A stretch of DNA of 64,000 nt, taken from assembly GCA_038144835.1 (NCBI GenBank), contig JAYQON010000003.1:12208-76207 (forward strand). The letters are read 5' to 3'. Positions within the stretch are counted from its first letter, which is position 1. Each line of letters starts with the position of its first letter. Origin of the DNA: JALHOQ01 sp038144835. GTDB taxonomy: Bacteria > Bdellovibrionota > Bdellovibrionia > Bdellovibrionales > UBA1609. The notes under the pieces were generated by a model, which ran no database searches, was not told the origin of the DNA, and was given only the letters and a program-made list of their open reading frames with translations. Shown here one piece after another: positions 42,437 through 49,765 of the stretch. A program made the translations under genes and the position numbers.

Positions 42437-44293
42437 GTGTTCACTGCTTTGCCGCGTCTGTTGAAGGGCTTTGGCCTAATGCATGTCTCGTTTTGCGCCA
42501 TGATTGCTTTTGCGCAAAGCCAGAAGACCTATGTTGAGGGCGAGGTCATAGTTAAGCTTAGAAATGAGCAAGGGCCCGCGAGCGCTTACGCCTTTCTTGG
42601 AAAGGTTCATTCAGAAAAAGAAATGATACTCAAGAACTCTTGGGGAAAAATGAACCTCTATCATTTTGCCCTTAAAAAAGGGCAGACCGTTGAGAGTGCG
42701 GTTGAAGAGCTACGGGCTGATCCAAACGTCCTTTACGCGGAACCCAATTATCTTCTCAATAAAACATCTGAAACTGGAATTCAAAAAGTCCTAACTTCTG
42801 AGGATGTGCATGCCTCCTCCTTTCAGTCATTGTCAGGGGCTTATGGTGCTACCGGTGCGAATATCGGTGTACCGACAGTTTGGACCACAAACTCAATCGT
42901 GCCCGTCGTTAAACCGATTGTCGCCATTATTGATACGGGGCTTGATACCGCTCACTTTGTAATTTCTCAGTCTCAGGCCTTATGGGTGAATACCAATGAA
43001 ATCCCTGACAATGGAATTGACGATGATGGGAATGGCTATGTGGATGATGTCAATGGTTGGAACTTTGTTGATAATAGCGGAGTCATTTATGATGACGACG
43101 GTCACGGAACTCATGTTTCTGGTATCATTTTAAGCATCGATCAGAATATTTACACGACGCCTTTAAAAGAAGCGAAAATTCAGCTCATGCCGTTAAAATT
43201 TTTAAACGGTGAAGGGATAGGCTCAACCTCTTCGGCGATCCGAGCGATTTATTACGCCATTAATAATGGTGCGACCATTTTAAACAATTCCTGGGGCGGT
43301 TCCCAGTACAGTGCGGCTTTGCACGAGGCTGTCGCCTACACTTACAATCATGGTGCTTTATTTGTAGCGGCGGCGGGGAACTCGGGTAACGACAATGATT
43401 CAGTTCCTCTTTATCCGGCGAGCTATGACGTGCCCAATGTCATATCAATTGCCGCCACAACTGATTATGATTACTTGGCTAATTTTTCAAATTTTGGTGC
43501 TGGCACTGTCGATCTTGGTAGTCCTGGAGTTTATATCCTGAGTATTGTTCCTGAAGATCGCTTTGGCTATTCGTCAGGCACGAGTATGGCGGCTCCGTTT
43601 GTTGCGGGCACTGCGGCGCAGATGAGGGTAGAGTCGGCGGCTATGACCGGCTATCAATTGCGCAGTATTCTGTTATCGCAATTCTCCACGATAGCGCAGC
43701 TGAGTGGTAAAGTATCTACCGGTGGTAGGCTTGACTCATTAGCAGCAGTATCTTTCGCGAAAGCTGCGCCATTGGATTCTAGTCAGCCTACGTATGCGGT
43801 AAACTACTCCGCGGACCGTGAGCTAGCCTCGTCAATGGTGGGCAGCGGTGGTTGTGGCACTATTCAATCAGTGGGAGATCACAACTCTCACCCATGGGGT
43901 ATGGGTGGTGCTCCGGCGGTTGTGATTTTGTTGATCGCTCCGCTGGCGATTTTAATTTTTATGCGTCTCCGTCGGCCAATAAATCGTCGTAAGCATGAAA
44001 GATTTAAGATTCAATCTGATGTTCGCATCAGCGTTGGTGACAAGGAGCTGGTAGGTTCAGTCAGCAGCATCTCTTTAGGTGGTGTGTGCGTGAACACTTC
44101 GGCATTGTTGCAAGATGGCGGCTTGGTGACCATGGTCATTTCATCGCCCGATGGCGCTGAAAAGCTTGAGGTGGCTGGTCGAGTCGTGTGGTCTGAAGCG
44201 AATCAAGCCTATGGTGTGGCCTTTGATAAAACTCCACAGTCAGCACTCTCAAAAATTGCCGATTGGACAAAGGGTTTGCAAAAAGCGTCGTAA
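42437..44293 (+). CDS. Subtilisin-like protease fused through a transmembrane helix to a PilZ domain
   Basis: Residues are counted from the in-frame ATG at 42416. The GTG at 42437 (residue 8) is preferred as start because GGAGG precedes it by 4 nt and a usable signal peptide follows (LPRLLKGFGLMHVSFCAMIAFA). Domains in order: inhibitor-I9-like propeptide (40-112); peptidase S8 domain with Asp173 (IIDTGLD), His230 (GHGTHVSG), oxyanion Asn322 (AAGNSG) and Ser390 (SGTSMAAP); linker; one transmembrane helix (497-516, VVILLIAPLAILIFM); basic RRPINRRKHER; PilZ domain (523-607) with R525xxxR529 and SxSxxG (SISLGG). The positive-inside rule puts the protease in the periplasm and PilZ in the cytoplasm. 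PilZ usually binds cyclic di-GMP, but the second motif has Ser instead of Asp/Asn. c-di-GMP control of proteolysis is an inference. Confidence 0.88.
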   Translation: MFTALPRLLKGFGLMHVSFCAMIAFAQSQKTYVEGEVIVKLRNEQGPASAYAFLGKVHSEKEMILKNSWGKMNLYHFALKKGQTVESAVEELRADPNVLYAEPNYLLNKTSETGIQKVLTSEDVHASSFQSLSGAYGATGANIGVPTVWTTNSIVPVVKPIVAIIDTGLDTAHFVISQSQALWVNTNEIPDNGIDDDGNGYVDDVNGWNFVDNSGVIYDDDGHGTHVSGIILSIDQNIYTTPLKEAKIQLMPLKFLNGEGIGSTSSAIRAIYYAINNGATILNNSWGGSQYSAALHEAVAYTYNHGALFVAAAGNSGNDNDSVPLYPASYDVPNVISIAATTDYDYLANFSNFGAGTVDLGSPGVYILSIVPEDRFGYSSGTSMAAPFVAGTAAQMRVESAAMTGYQLRSILLSQFSTIAQLSGKVSTGGRLDSLAAVSFAKAAPLDSSQPTYAVNYSADRELASSMVGSGGCGTIQSVGDHNSHPWGMGGAPAVVILLIAPLAILIFMRLRRPINRRKHERFKIQSDVRISVGDKELVGSVSSISLGGVCVNTSALLQDGGLVTMVISSPDGAEKLEVAGRVVWSEANQAYGVAFDKTPQSALSKIADWTKGLQKAS

Positions 44294-44322
44294 GTTGTGC
44301 AAGGTTTTGTGGTTGAAAAGGG

Positions 44323-44628
44323 CTAGCAATATATTTCTTGAATAGCCTGTATCAAACGTACAATTTTTTTATCGGCAATGAAATAGTACTGAAAGCGGCC
44401 TTCTCGTCGGCTATCAAGTAAACCTTCAAGTTTGAGTCTCGATAAAAATTGGGAGATTTGTGATTGCGATATGGTGCAGAGTTCCTGCAGCTCTGAAACT
44501 GTTTTTGCGCCATGACTAAGATGCCCCATAATCATCAAACGCTGAGGGTGCGAGAGGATACGTAAAAGCGCTGATACGTCATCACATTTCTGGCTTATTT
44601 TGGGAATTGATATTGGTTTAACCGCCAT
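44323..44628 (-). CDS. ArsR-family repressor, BigR/SqrR-like
   Basis: A 101-residue winged-helix protein with the ArsR core (ILSHPQRLMIMGHL, TVSELQELCTISQSQISQFLSRLKLEGLL, RREGRFQYYFI). The helix-turn-helix and the RREG wing resemble the sulfide/persulfide-sensing BigR/SqrR branch rather than metal sensors; no CVC metal site is present. Cysteines are at 15, 51 and 101. Cys101 fits the C-terminal redox Cys of SqrR, but the partner position in LMI-x-HL is Gly, so Cys51 or Cys15 would have to serve (from memory of the family). It is divergent from the thioredoxin operon, whose promoter overlaps a dyad that it probably binds. Confidence 0.82.
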   Translation of the reverse strand: MAVKPISIPKISQKCDDVSALLRILSHPQRLMIMGHLSHGAKTVSELQELCTISQSQISQFLSRLKLEGLLDSRREGRFQYYFIADKKIVRLIQAIQEIYC

Positions 44629-44652
44629 TTGTCTTAGAGACTACTCTAGACC

Positions 44653-44686
44653 TTGACATATTACAATATAATAATATAATAATATT
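44653..44686 (+). promoter_or_regulatory. Promoter with overlapping palindromic operator for the thioredoxin-DUF302 operon
   Basis: TTGACA (44653-44658), 16-nt spacer, TATAAT (44675-44680). The -10 lies inside a 22-bp imperfect palindrome (44665-44686) with 9 of 11 symmetric pairs. A repressor bound there would block RNA polymerase; the divergent ArsR protein is the obvious candidate. Confidence 0.65.
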
Positions 44687-44705
44687 AAATGAAAGGGGCT
44701 TCAAT

Positions 44706-45068
44706 ATGGAAGTACTTAACGAGAATACCTTCAGAGCGAAAGTGTTCGATTACACAAAACATAACGAGTGGCAGTTTGATGGAGATCTACCGGTGATCGT
44801 CGATTTTTATGCGGACTGGTGTGGTCCTTGCCGGGCGTTGGCACCATTACTCGAGGAGCTTGCTGCTGAGTACAAAGGGAAACTGCAAATTTACAAAGTT
44901 GATACTGAAGCGAGTCAAGAGTTGGCGGGGCTTTTCGGTATTCGAAGTATACCTAGCATTCTTTTTATTCCTAAAAGCGGCAGTCCTTCGATGGTTGCGG
45001 GTCTTTTGCCAAAAAGTGAGTTTAAACGGGCCATCAATGATTTGTTGAGCGTTCCTGAGCCAAAGTAA
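44706..45068 (+). CDS. Thioredoxin-family protein of the redox module
   Basis: A 120-residue cytoplasmic thioredoxin (no signal peptide) with active site WCGPC in VDFYADWCGPCRALAP and the cis-Pro loop RSIPSILFIP. It differs from trxA (32487) by an N-terminal extension containing KHNEWQFDGDLP. AAGGGG lies 7 nt before the ATG. First gene of a three-gene unit with the DUF6132-like and DUF302 genes, behind an ArsR-type operator. Such thioredoxins often act on protein or small-molecule persulfides or disulfides; the substrate here is unknown. Confidence 0.88.
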   Translation: MEVLNENTFRAKVFDYTKHNEWQFDGDLPVIVDFYADWCGPCRALAPLLEELAAEYKGKLQIYKVDTEASQELAGLFGIRSIPSILFIPKSGSPSMVAGLLPKSEFKRAINDLLSVPEPK

Positions 45069-45085
45069 AGCAAGGAGGCAAATGT

Positions 45086-45259
45086 ATGTCTATGCTGGCG
45101 TATGCGAAACCATTGTTGGGAGTGGCCATCGGTGGAGTCGGTGGCTATTTATACTACCGGTATGTAGGTTGTTTAACCGGTGCATGTCCTTTATCGTCGA
45201 ACCCTTATATCATGGTTACTTATGGTATGCTGTTGGGCGGATGGATCGCATGGGGGTAA
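45086..45259 (+). CDS. 57-residue membrane protein, DUF6132-like
   Basis: A short gene easily missed: ATG at 45086, stop TAA at 45257, preceded by a perfect AGGAGG box 7 nt upstream. The protein has two glycine-rich membrane segments (KPLLGVAIGGVGGYLYYRYV and TYGMLLGGWIAWG) joined by a loop with GCLTGACPLSSNPY. That CxxxxCPxxSNPY loop is the hallmark of small DUF6132-type proteins found beside sulfur-handling and thioredoxin genes. A competing ATG at 45082 would read through another frame into DUF302, but its spacing is shorter and its product makes no sense before residue 62. The two cysteines may face the periplasm or accept sulfur (inference). Confidence 0.8.
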   Translation: MSMLAYAKPLLGVAIGGVGGYLYYRYVGCLTGACPLSSNPYIMVTYGMLLGGWIAWG

Positions 45260-45264
45260 TCAAT

Positions 45265-45651
45265 ATGCAAGTGAACTTCAAGCGCGAAATTAATGGTACA
45301 GTCGAATCGGTTCTTCCAGCTGTCGAAAAGGCTTTGCAGGTGGAAGGCTTTGGTGTGCTAACGCGTATCGATTTTCATCACAAGATCAAAGAAAAACTAC
45401 ATGAAGAGCTGCCGCCCACAGTGATACTGGGTGCATGCAACCCAAAACTAGCTTTTGAAGCTTGGAAGAAAAGCACAGATATTACCAGCATGATTCCTTG
45501 CAACGTGGTAGTGCGAGAAGTTGGTGTTGACCGAGTCTCAGTAGAAATAGCCAGGCCGTCAGCCATGATGGAACTGTTAGGTGACAAAGAGTTAGTTGCA
45601 ATGACCCTAACAATTGATGTGGCTTTAAAAAAAGTTCTGCAATCGATTTAA
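45265..45651 (+). CDS. DUF302 protein
   Basis: A 128-residue protein starting at the ATG at 45265, five bases after the stop of the 57-residue gene, with GGGGG as ribosome-binding site inside that gene. It shows the DUF302 pattern: SVLPAVEKALQVEGFGVLTRIDF, then VILGACNPKLAFEAW with a conserved Cys, and the C-terminal LVAMTLTIDVALKKVL. DUF302 proteins have a small alpha/beta fold of unclear function and often appear in sulfur, thiol or metal-stress operons. The operon context here supports a thiol-related role. Confidence 0.85.
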   Translation: MQVNFKREINGTVESVLPAVEKALQVEGFGVLTRIDFHHKIKEKLHEELPPTVILGACNPKLAFEAWKKSTDITSMIPCNVVVREVGVDRVSVEIARPSAMMELLGDKELVAMTLTIDVALKKVLQSI

Positions 45652-45689
45652 TAGTAACGAATTGCGGCCTCATCAATTTTTAAGGCTCT

Positions 45690-45720
45690 GCCTGATAAGC
45701 GAGTAGATCAGGCTCGTATT
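45690..45720 (+). terminator. Possible terminator after DUF302
   Basis: A 7-bp stem (GCCTGAT 45690-45696, ATCAGGC 45707-45713) with a 10-nt loop followed by a T-rich but interrupted run. It is weaker than the other terminators in the window and could also serve the convergent beta-barrel gene. Confidence 0.4.
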
Positions 45721-45763
45721 TGTGTTTGCTTGATTTTGCGACTCAAAAAATTGTTTGATTAAA

Positions 45764-46276
45764 TTAAAAACTGGCGCGCACACGAAGAGCGAAATCATCG
45801 ATGCTTAGCCCTGCGTACTCGCCATTAAACCAAACCCAGTAGCGAGAATTGTCAAAACCTATTGAAATCATATCTGTTATCTGAGTCATCAAGGCGATGG
45901 TAAGACCCGGACCAAGGGTCGTTTCATCATTGGAGTTGGCACGCACGGAATCAATGCTAATGATGTTTAAACTGGGGCTAAATGAGAGGTCCCAGGACCG
46001 CTTATAGAAATGATGACTTAAAGATGCCCCAATTATCGTTAAGCCATCTGAAATTCCAGGAGCATCATCATCTTTGGGAAAAACTCGCAAATGGCCACCT
46101 ATACCAGCGGACTGGTCAAACATATGTTCGTAAGTAAGGCCAAACGCTATGCCTCCGGTCCCAAATCCCAACAGAACCGACGCATTATGTGGACTAGATT
46201 TCGCAATTTTTTCTTCGAGTTGGGCATGAACATTAAAAGATAAAATAAAAAGAGCGGCGATCAACAGTTGTTTCAT
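45764..46276 (-). CDS. Small outer-membrane beta-barrel protein
   Basis: A 170-residue protein with a signal peptide (MKQLLIAALFILSFNVHA). Alternating hydrophobic strands follow (SVLLGFGTGGIAFGLTYEHMF, LTIIGASLSHHFY), and the C-terminal strand FALRVRASF ends in Phe, as expected for an eight-stranded OmpW/OmpX-like barrel. AGAGGAAT precedes the ATG. The tRNA-Leu gene lies just upstream on the same strand. Specific family unknown. Confidence 0.72.
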   Translation of the reverse strand: MKQLLIAALFILSFNVHAQLEEKIAKSSPHNASVLLGFGTGGIAFGLTYEHMFDQSAGIGGHLRVFPKDDDAPGISDGLTIIGASLSHHFYKRSWDLSFSPSLNIISIDSVRANSNDETTLGPGLTIALMTQITDMISIGFDNSRYWVWFNGEYAGLSIDDFALRVRASF

Positions 46277-46293
46277 AGATGATTCCTCTCAGA

Positions 46294-46380
46294 TGGTGGC
46301 TCCTCCGAGACTCGAACTCGGACAGCCGTAAGGCCACACGATTTTGAGTCGTGCGCGTCTACCAATTCCGCCAAGGAGCC
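46294..46380 (-). tRNA. tRNA-Leu (anticodon CAA)
   Basis: Read on the minus strand: acceptor arm GGCTCCT pairs with AGGAGCC, D-arm GGAATTGGTAGACGCG, and anticodon stem CACGA/TCGTG with loop CTCAAAA, giving anticodon CAA for codon UUG. A long class II variable arm (GGCCTTACGGC) and the T-arm GTTCGAGTC follow. The discriminator A and CCA are encoded. Confidence 0.95.
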
Positions 46381-46704
46381 AATTGAGTGCGCAAATAAAG
46401 CAAACCCAAGGCCAGGAAACAAGCTATATTGCGCTGGGCTTAGATTAAGACCATTAATCGGCACTGTTCGCCAATTTGCGCCATTCCTTATCTTTTTTTC
46501 ATAAATCTTGAGGGTGTTTTGGGGGAGAAAAAATTTGTCTCATCTGCCCGTTAATTTTCCCTGGATCTGAACGCTGAGTATTGAAGCTTGTAAAATCAAC
46601 AGTTTAGAAGATTTTATCAAATTCTCTGTTTTGGCTCAGGCACACCACTTGCTCAGCGTGTCACGTGAAGAAAGTAGTTCTGAACCTAAAACAGGGGTCG
46701 TTCA
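46381..46704. other. Intergenic region upstream of the barrel protein gene
   Basis: About 320 bp between the 5' end of tRNA-Leu and the gene at 46705. It must contain the promoters of both, but no clear -35/-10 pair, repeat or gene is recognisable. Confidence 0.4.
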
Positions 46705-47940
46705 ATGAAGTTCAAAACCTTAGTCGCTGTGGTTGCGACTTTAAGTATTGCTGCTCAAGTCTATGCTGCAGAAAATGTTGGCCAAATCGTGAATAACGTG
46801 GCGCAGAGTGAAGAAGTGACACAAGCGCCAGCCGCCGGAGTGGTCATTTTGAATACCAATACCAACTCCAACACCAACACAACCAGCGCCAGCACCACTG
46901 CGGCAGGGGTTGCCACGAGCACGGTGCAACCGGCGACAGTGGTTGAAGCTGTGCCCGGAGTTGATTCACGAGCCGAGTCTCTGCGTAAGGCACGTCAGAA
47001 TGCAGAATTGCAGACCCAGGCCATCGTTGTCGAGAAGTTGGAAGAATCACGTTTGAGAGAGGAACAACAGCGAGCTCAGCGTCTTTTTGGGACAAAAATA
47101 GAGGCGCAAACAGCAACAACAACCGTGACAACTCCGGTGGCTGCTCCAGTCGCAACCCAGACTGTGGCTCCGGTCGTAGCTCCAGCCGAAGTTAAACCAA
47201 CGCAAGTGACCATTGAGAAAGTAGAAATTATTCAGCCGGCGGCCTCGGCTCCTGCAGTTGTGTCCGCAGAAGCTCCAGTTGTTCCTGTGGCCACACCAGT
47301 CATTACAATCACAGAAGAACCAGTTGTTGCAGCTAAGAGTGTCTTGATTGTTGACGATGGCGCAGAGAAAAAAGAGAAATCTAAGGATCGATTGTATGTA
47401 ACTGGATTGGTGGGAGCCGTTAACTATGACGCGAGCAACGTTAAAAGTAACGGTGCCGTCGGTATTGGTGTTGGTATGCTTCTAAAAAGCAACTGGTCTG
47501 TAGAGGCTTCGTATTTATATTCAAATCACAACATAGATACGTTCTGGCAGCCTAACTTGTATCGAGATCTGAATCAGCACGACATTCAAGGGGCAGCGAA
47601 ATATTATTTTCAACTTGGTAAAATCAAACCTTTTGTGGGTGGTTCGGCGACGTATATCGTGCGTAAGTATTCTGATCGAGTGATTAACAATTATGTTTAT
47701 ACGATGATCAACAATTACACGACCTCAGAAGAAACCCACTCTCTCAACGTCAGTGTTCTTGGTGGCGTGGATTTTGAGATAGATAAGAATATCCTTGTCG
47801 GAGCAAGCATGGACTGGAGTGCCAATGTTGCCAACAATAACGGCATCCGCTTTTCTGATTATGGATTGCCGGAGAATACGAAGGCACTTGAGGAGATGCG
47901 TGCACTGACTTTTAAGTTGAATGCTAAACTACTGTTCTAA
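46705..47940 (+). CDS. Outer-membrane beta-barrel protein with a long Val/Ala/Thr/Pro periplasmic region
   Basis: A 411-residue protein: signal peptide (1-21, ending VYA), an Asn/Thr-rich stretch (NTNTNSNTNTTS), and a helical segment rich in Glu/Arg (about 88-130). A 90-residue Pro/Val/Ala/Thr linker follows, then from about residue 228 an OmpA/OmpW-like barrel (LYVTGLVGAVNYDASNV, WSVEASYLYSNHN, IKPFVGGSATYIVRK, ILVGASMDWSANV, LTFKLNAKLLF) ending in Phe. The linker may reach through the periplasm towards peptidoglycan. AACAGGGG precedes the start. A strong terminator follows. Confidence 0.82.
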   Translation: MKFKTLVAVVATLSIAAQVYAAENVGQIVNNVAQSEEVTQAPAAGVVILNTNTNSNTNTTSASTTAAGVATSTVQPATVVEAVPGVDSRAESLRKARQNAELQTQAIVVEKLEESRLREEQQRAQRLFGTKIEAQTATTTVTTPVAAPVATQTVAPVVAPAEVKPTQVTIEKVEIIQPAASAPAVVSAEAPVVPVATPVITITEEPVVAAKSVLIVDDGAEKKEKSKDRLYVTGLVGAVNYDASNVKSNGAVGIGVGMLLKSNWSVEASYLYSNHNIDTFWQPNLYRDLNQHDIQGAAKYYFQLGKIKPFVGGSATYIVRKYSDRVINNYVYTMINNYTTSEETHSLNVSVLGGVDFEIDKNILVGASMDWSANVANNNGIRFSDYGLPENTKALEEMRALTFKLNAKLLF

Positions 47941-47992
47941 GTTTCGATTTCGGATTTAAGAACGGTGGTTTTGCCCCCCTGGTTCTCTCTGT

Positions 47993-48021
47993 AGCTGGGC
48001 CTCGAACAGGCCCAGCTTTTT
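47993..48021 (+). terminator. Rho-independent terminator after the barrel protein gene
   Basis: A 9-bp GC-rich stem (AGCTGGGCC / GGCCCAGCT) with a 7-nt loop, followed by TTTTTG, 52 bp after the stop at 47940. Confidence 0.93.
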
Positions 48022-48065
48022 GTTTGATTGGCTGATCGATGACAGTTCGGTAAGAATAAAAGAAT

Positions 48066-48698
48066 ATGAAATGGCTTATCTTAATAGTTCTTGGGTTTAT
48101 CCTTGCGCAGGCTCGCGCTGAGTTGGTTTCAACGGGTGTGGGTTTAATCCGTAATCAGACTGTGACTAGCCGAGAGGTGCAGATCCAGAGTTTGCTCGAA
48201 GTCGCTCTGAATGACGGTCAGGCCAAAGACAAACTTAAGCTTTTGGCGATTGACTCCAGGGCATTCAGTGAAGCGGTCTCCCAAGTTTTGCTTGAGACAG
48301 TGATTGCTATGGAAGCTGAAAACTTCAACTTGGTTCGGGTGGAGGATAAAGATCGTCAGGCAGCGGAAGTTAAGGCATTGAAAATATTAAAAAAAACGTC
48401 ATTCTGGAAAAATCTTCAAGTGTCTCAGCGCGAACTCGAACATGGCATAAAACGTAAGATTCAGGCCAAAAAATTCATCCAGCTTCGTGCCCAGTCATCA
48501 GCTTTGCCGGTCACCGATGGCGAAGCGCAAAAATATTTTAATGAGAATCGTTTAAAATTTGGTGAATTGCCCTTTGAAAATTTGAAAGAAAACATTAAAT
48601 CCTACCTTGTTCGCGTGCATGTGGACCAGCGCCTTAAAGACTGGTACGACGTGCTTCTTAATAAATATCAGGTTAAGAATTTGATTGCGGAGATATAG
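48066..48698 (+). CDS. Periplasmic SurA-N-like chaperone domain protein without PPIase
   Basis: A 210-residue protein with a signal peptide (1-18, ARA). The helical mature part resembles the N-terminal chaperone domain of SurA/PrsA (VGLIRNQTVTSREVQIQSLLEVAL, later VTDGEAQKYFNENRLKFG and ENIKSYLVRVHVDQRLKDWYDVLLNKYQV). No parvulin domain is present. It may bind unfolded envelope proteins; this is inferred from fold similarity only. Its stop overlaps the GTG start of the acetyltransferase by one base. Confidence 0.7.
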   Translation: MKWLILIVLGFILAQARAELVSTGVGLIRNQTVTSREVQIQSLLEVALNDGQAKDKLKLLAIDSRAFSEAVSQVLLETVIAMEAENFNLVRVEDKDRQAAEVKALKILKKTSFWKNLQVSQRELEHGIKRKIQAKKFIQLRAQSSALPVTDGEAQKYFNENRLKFGELPFENLKENIKSYLVRVHVDQRLKDWYDVLLNKYQVKNLIAEI

Positions 48699-49153
48699 TG
48701 TCCGAGGAACAGGCAGAAATCGAAGTACTGACGCTCAAGCATCTTCCCCAGCTGGTGGGCATAATGGACAGTGTGTATCGGCGCACCCGAAATCCAATAG
48801 GGGGGCTGTGGAATAAGGATCTTTTGCGCCAAGAATTGGAAATAGGGCAGGGAGTTGGACTCAACGTCGCGGGTTTTGGTCTGGCGGCCTTCGTTTTGTT
48901 TCGGCACTACGATATGCATCGCGAAATCACCGTCCTTGCCACGCATCCCGATCGACAGCGTCGTGGAGATATGAACTTCCTTTTAGGTTATATGTTGGAT
49001 CGCAAATCGCCCCAAGAGCGTATCTGGTTGGAGGTTCACGCTGACAATGAACCAGCCTTGGGTCTTTATGGTACTCTCGGGTTCAGCCAGGTAGGGCGTC
49101 GTCCTAAGTACTATCGAGACGGCGGCGATGCTCTGCTTATGACTCTAGGATAA
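48698..49153 (+). CDS. GNAT-family N-acetyltransferase (RimI-like)
   Basis: A 151-residue protein with the GNAT core: ITVLATHPDRQRRGDMNFLLGYML carries the acetyl-CoA pyrophosphate loop (in the variant form QRRGDMN), followed by IWLEVHADNEPALGLYGTLGFSQVGRRPKYY, which matches RimI-type enzymes. RimI acetylates the N-terminus of ribosomal protein S18, but many relatives have other targets. It starts at a GTG overlapping the previous stop. A terminator follows at 49197, separating it from the rimP operon. Confidence 0.85.
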   Translation: MSEEQAEIEVLTLKHLPQLVGIMDSVYRRTRNPIGGLWNKDLLRQELEIGQGVGLNVAGFGLAAFVLFRHYDMHREITVLATHPDRQRRGDMNFLLGYMLDRKSPQERIWLEVHADNEPALGLYGTLGFSQVGRRPKYYRDGGDALLMTLG

Positions 49154-49196
49154 AGACTTGCCATCGCTTAGGAATTTAGGTTATTACATTGAGCCG

Positions 49197-49221
49197 AGAG
49201 GGCGAAGAGCCCTCTTTTTTT
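49197..49221 (+). terminator. Rho-independent terminator before rimP
   Basis: A 7-bp stem (AGAGGGC / GCCCTCT) with the loop GAAGA and a run of seven T. It ends the transcript of the acetyltransferase gene just upstream of rimP. Confidence 0.92.
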
Positions 49222-49256
49222 GTGTCATCATCTTACCACGTGTATGAGGGTTTCCG

Positions 49257-49763
49257 TTGTTGACCGAGAGTCAGATGGAGCGCATCCGCAGTTTTGCGGA
49301 AGAAGTGGCAGCTCGCGAGGGTTGCCTTTTATATGATCTGGAATTCCGAGAAGGTCCGGGGCGGACCTTGCGCGTCTTCATCGACAAGGAACCTGGTGGG
49401 GTCAGTATCGATGATTGTGTCAATGTTTCTAGGGGTTTAAATCTTCGTTTAGATGTTGAGGATGCCATGCCTGGAGGGGCTTATGATCTCGAAGTCTCTT
49501 CTCCCGGGTTGGATCGTAAACTGACTCAATTGTGGCATTACGAAAAAGCAACCGGAAAGACGGTGCAGATCAAGTACTGGGATGAGGCCCGCCAGACTAA
49601 GTCTTATGAAGGCAATCTGGTGGCGTTGATAGATGGGCATTTGGAGTTTGAAAATTCCAAGGGTCCATTTTCGGTGAATTTTGAAAACGTGCAAAAGGGC
49701 CGGGTGGTGTTGGTGGATGCTCTCCCGAAAAAGCCGGCTCCGGGAAAGAAGAAAAAGAGGTAG
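49257..49763 (+). CDS. rimP: Ribosome maturation factor RimP
   Basis: A 168-residue protein with the RimP two-domain pattern: CLLYDLEFREGPGRTLRVFIDKEPGGVSIDDC in the N-terminal domain, the conserved YDLEVSSPGLDRKL, and the SH3-like C-terminal domain (GKTVQIKYW...). It helps 30S subunit assembly. The start is one of two tandem TTG codons at 49257/49260, behind GAGGG; an ATG at 49275 would cut conserved residues. First gene of the nusA operon, 2 bp before nusA. Confidence 0.92.
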   Translation: MLTESQMERIRSFAEEVAAREGCLLYDLEFREGPGRTLRVFIDKEPGGVSIDDCVNVSRGLNLRLDVEDAMPGGAYDLEVSSPGLDRKLTQLWHYEKATGKTVQIKYWDEARQTKSYEGNLVALIDGHLEFENSKGPFSVNFENVQKGRVVLVDALPKKPAPGKKKKR

Positions 49764-49765
49764 TT

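Noticed and set aside
45082..45264. Long in-frame upstream extension of the DUF302 gene
   Set aside because: The first 61 residues have no DUF302 character and overlap the better-supported 57-residue gene; the ATG at 45265 is the natural start.
46273..46464. Open frame of 63 codons on the minus strand
   Set aside because: It lies across the tRNA-Leu gene; its sequence is the tRNA read as protein.
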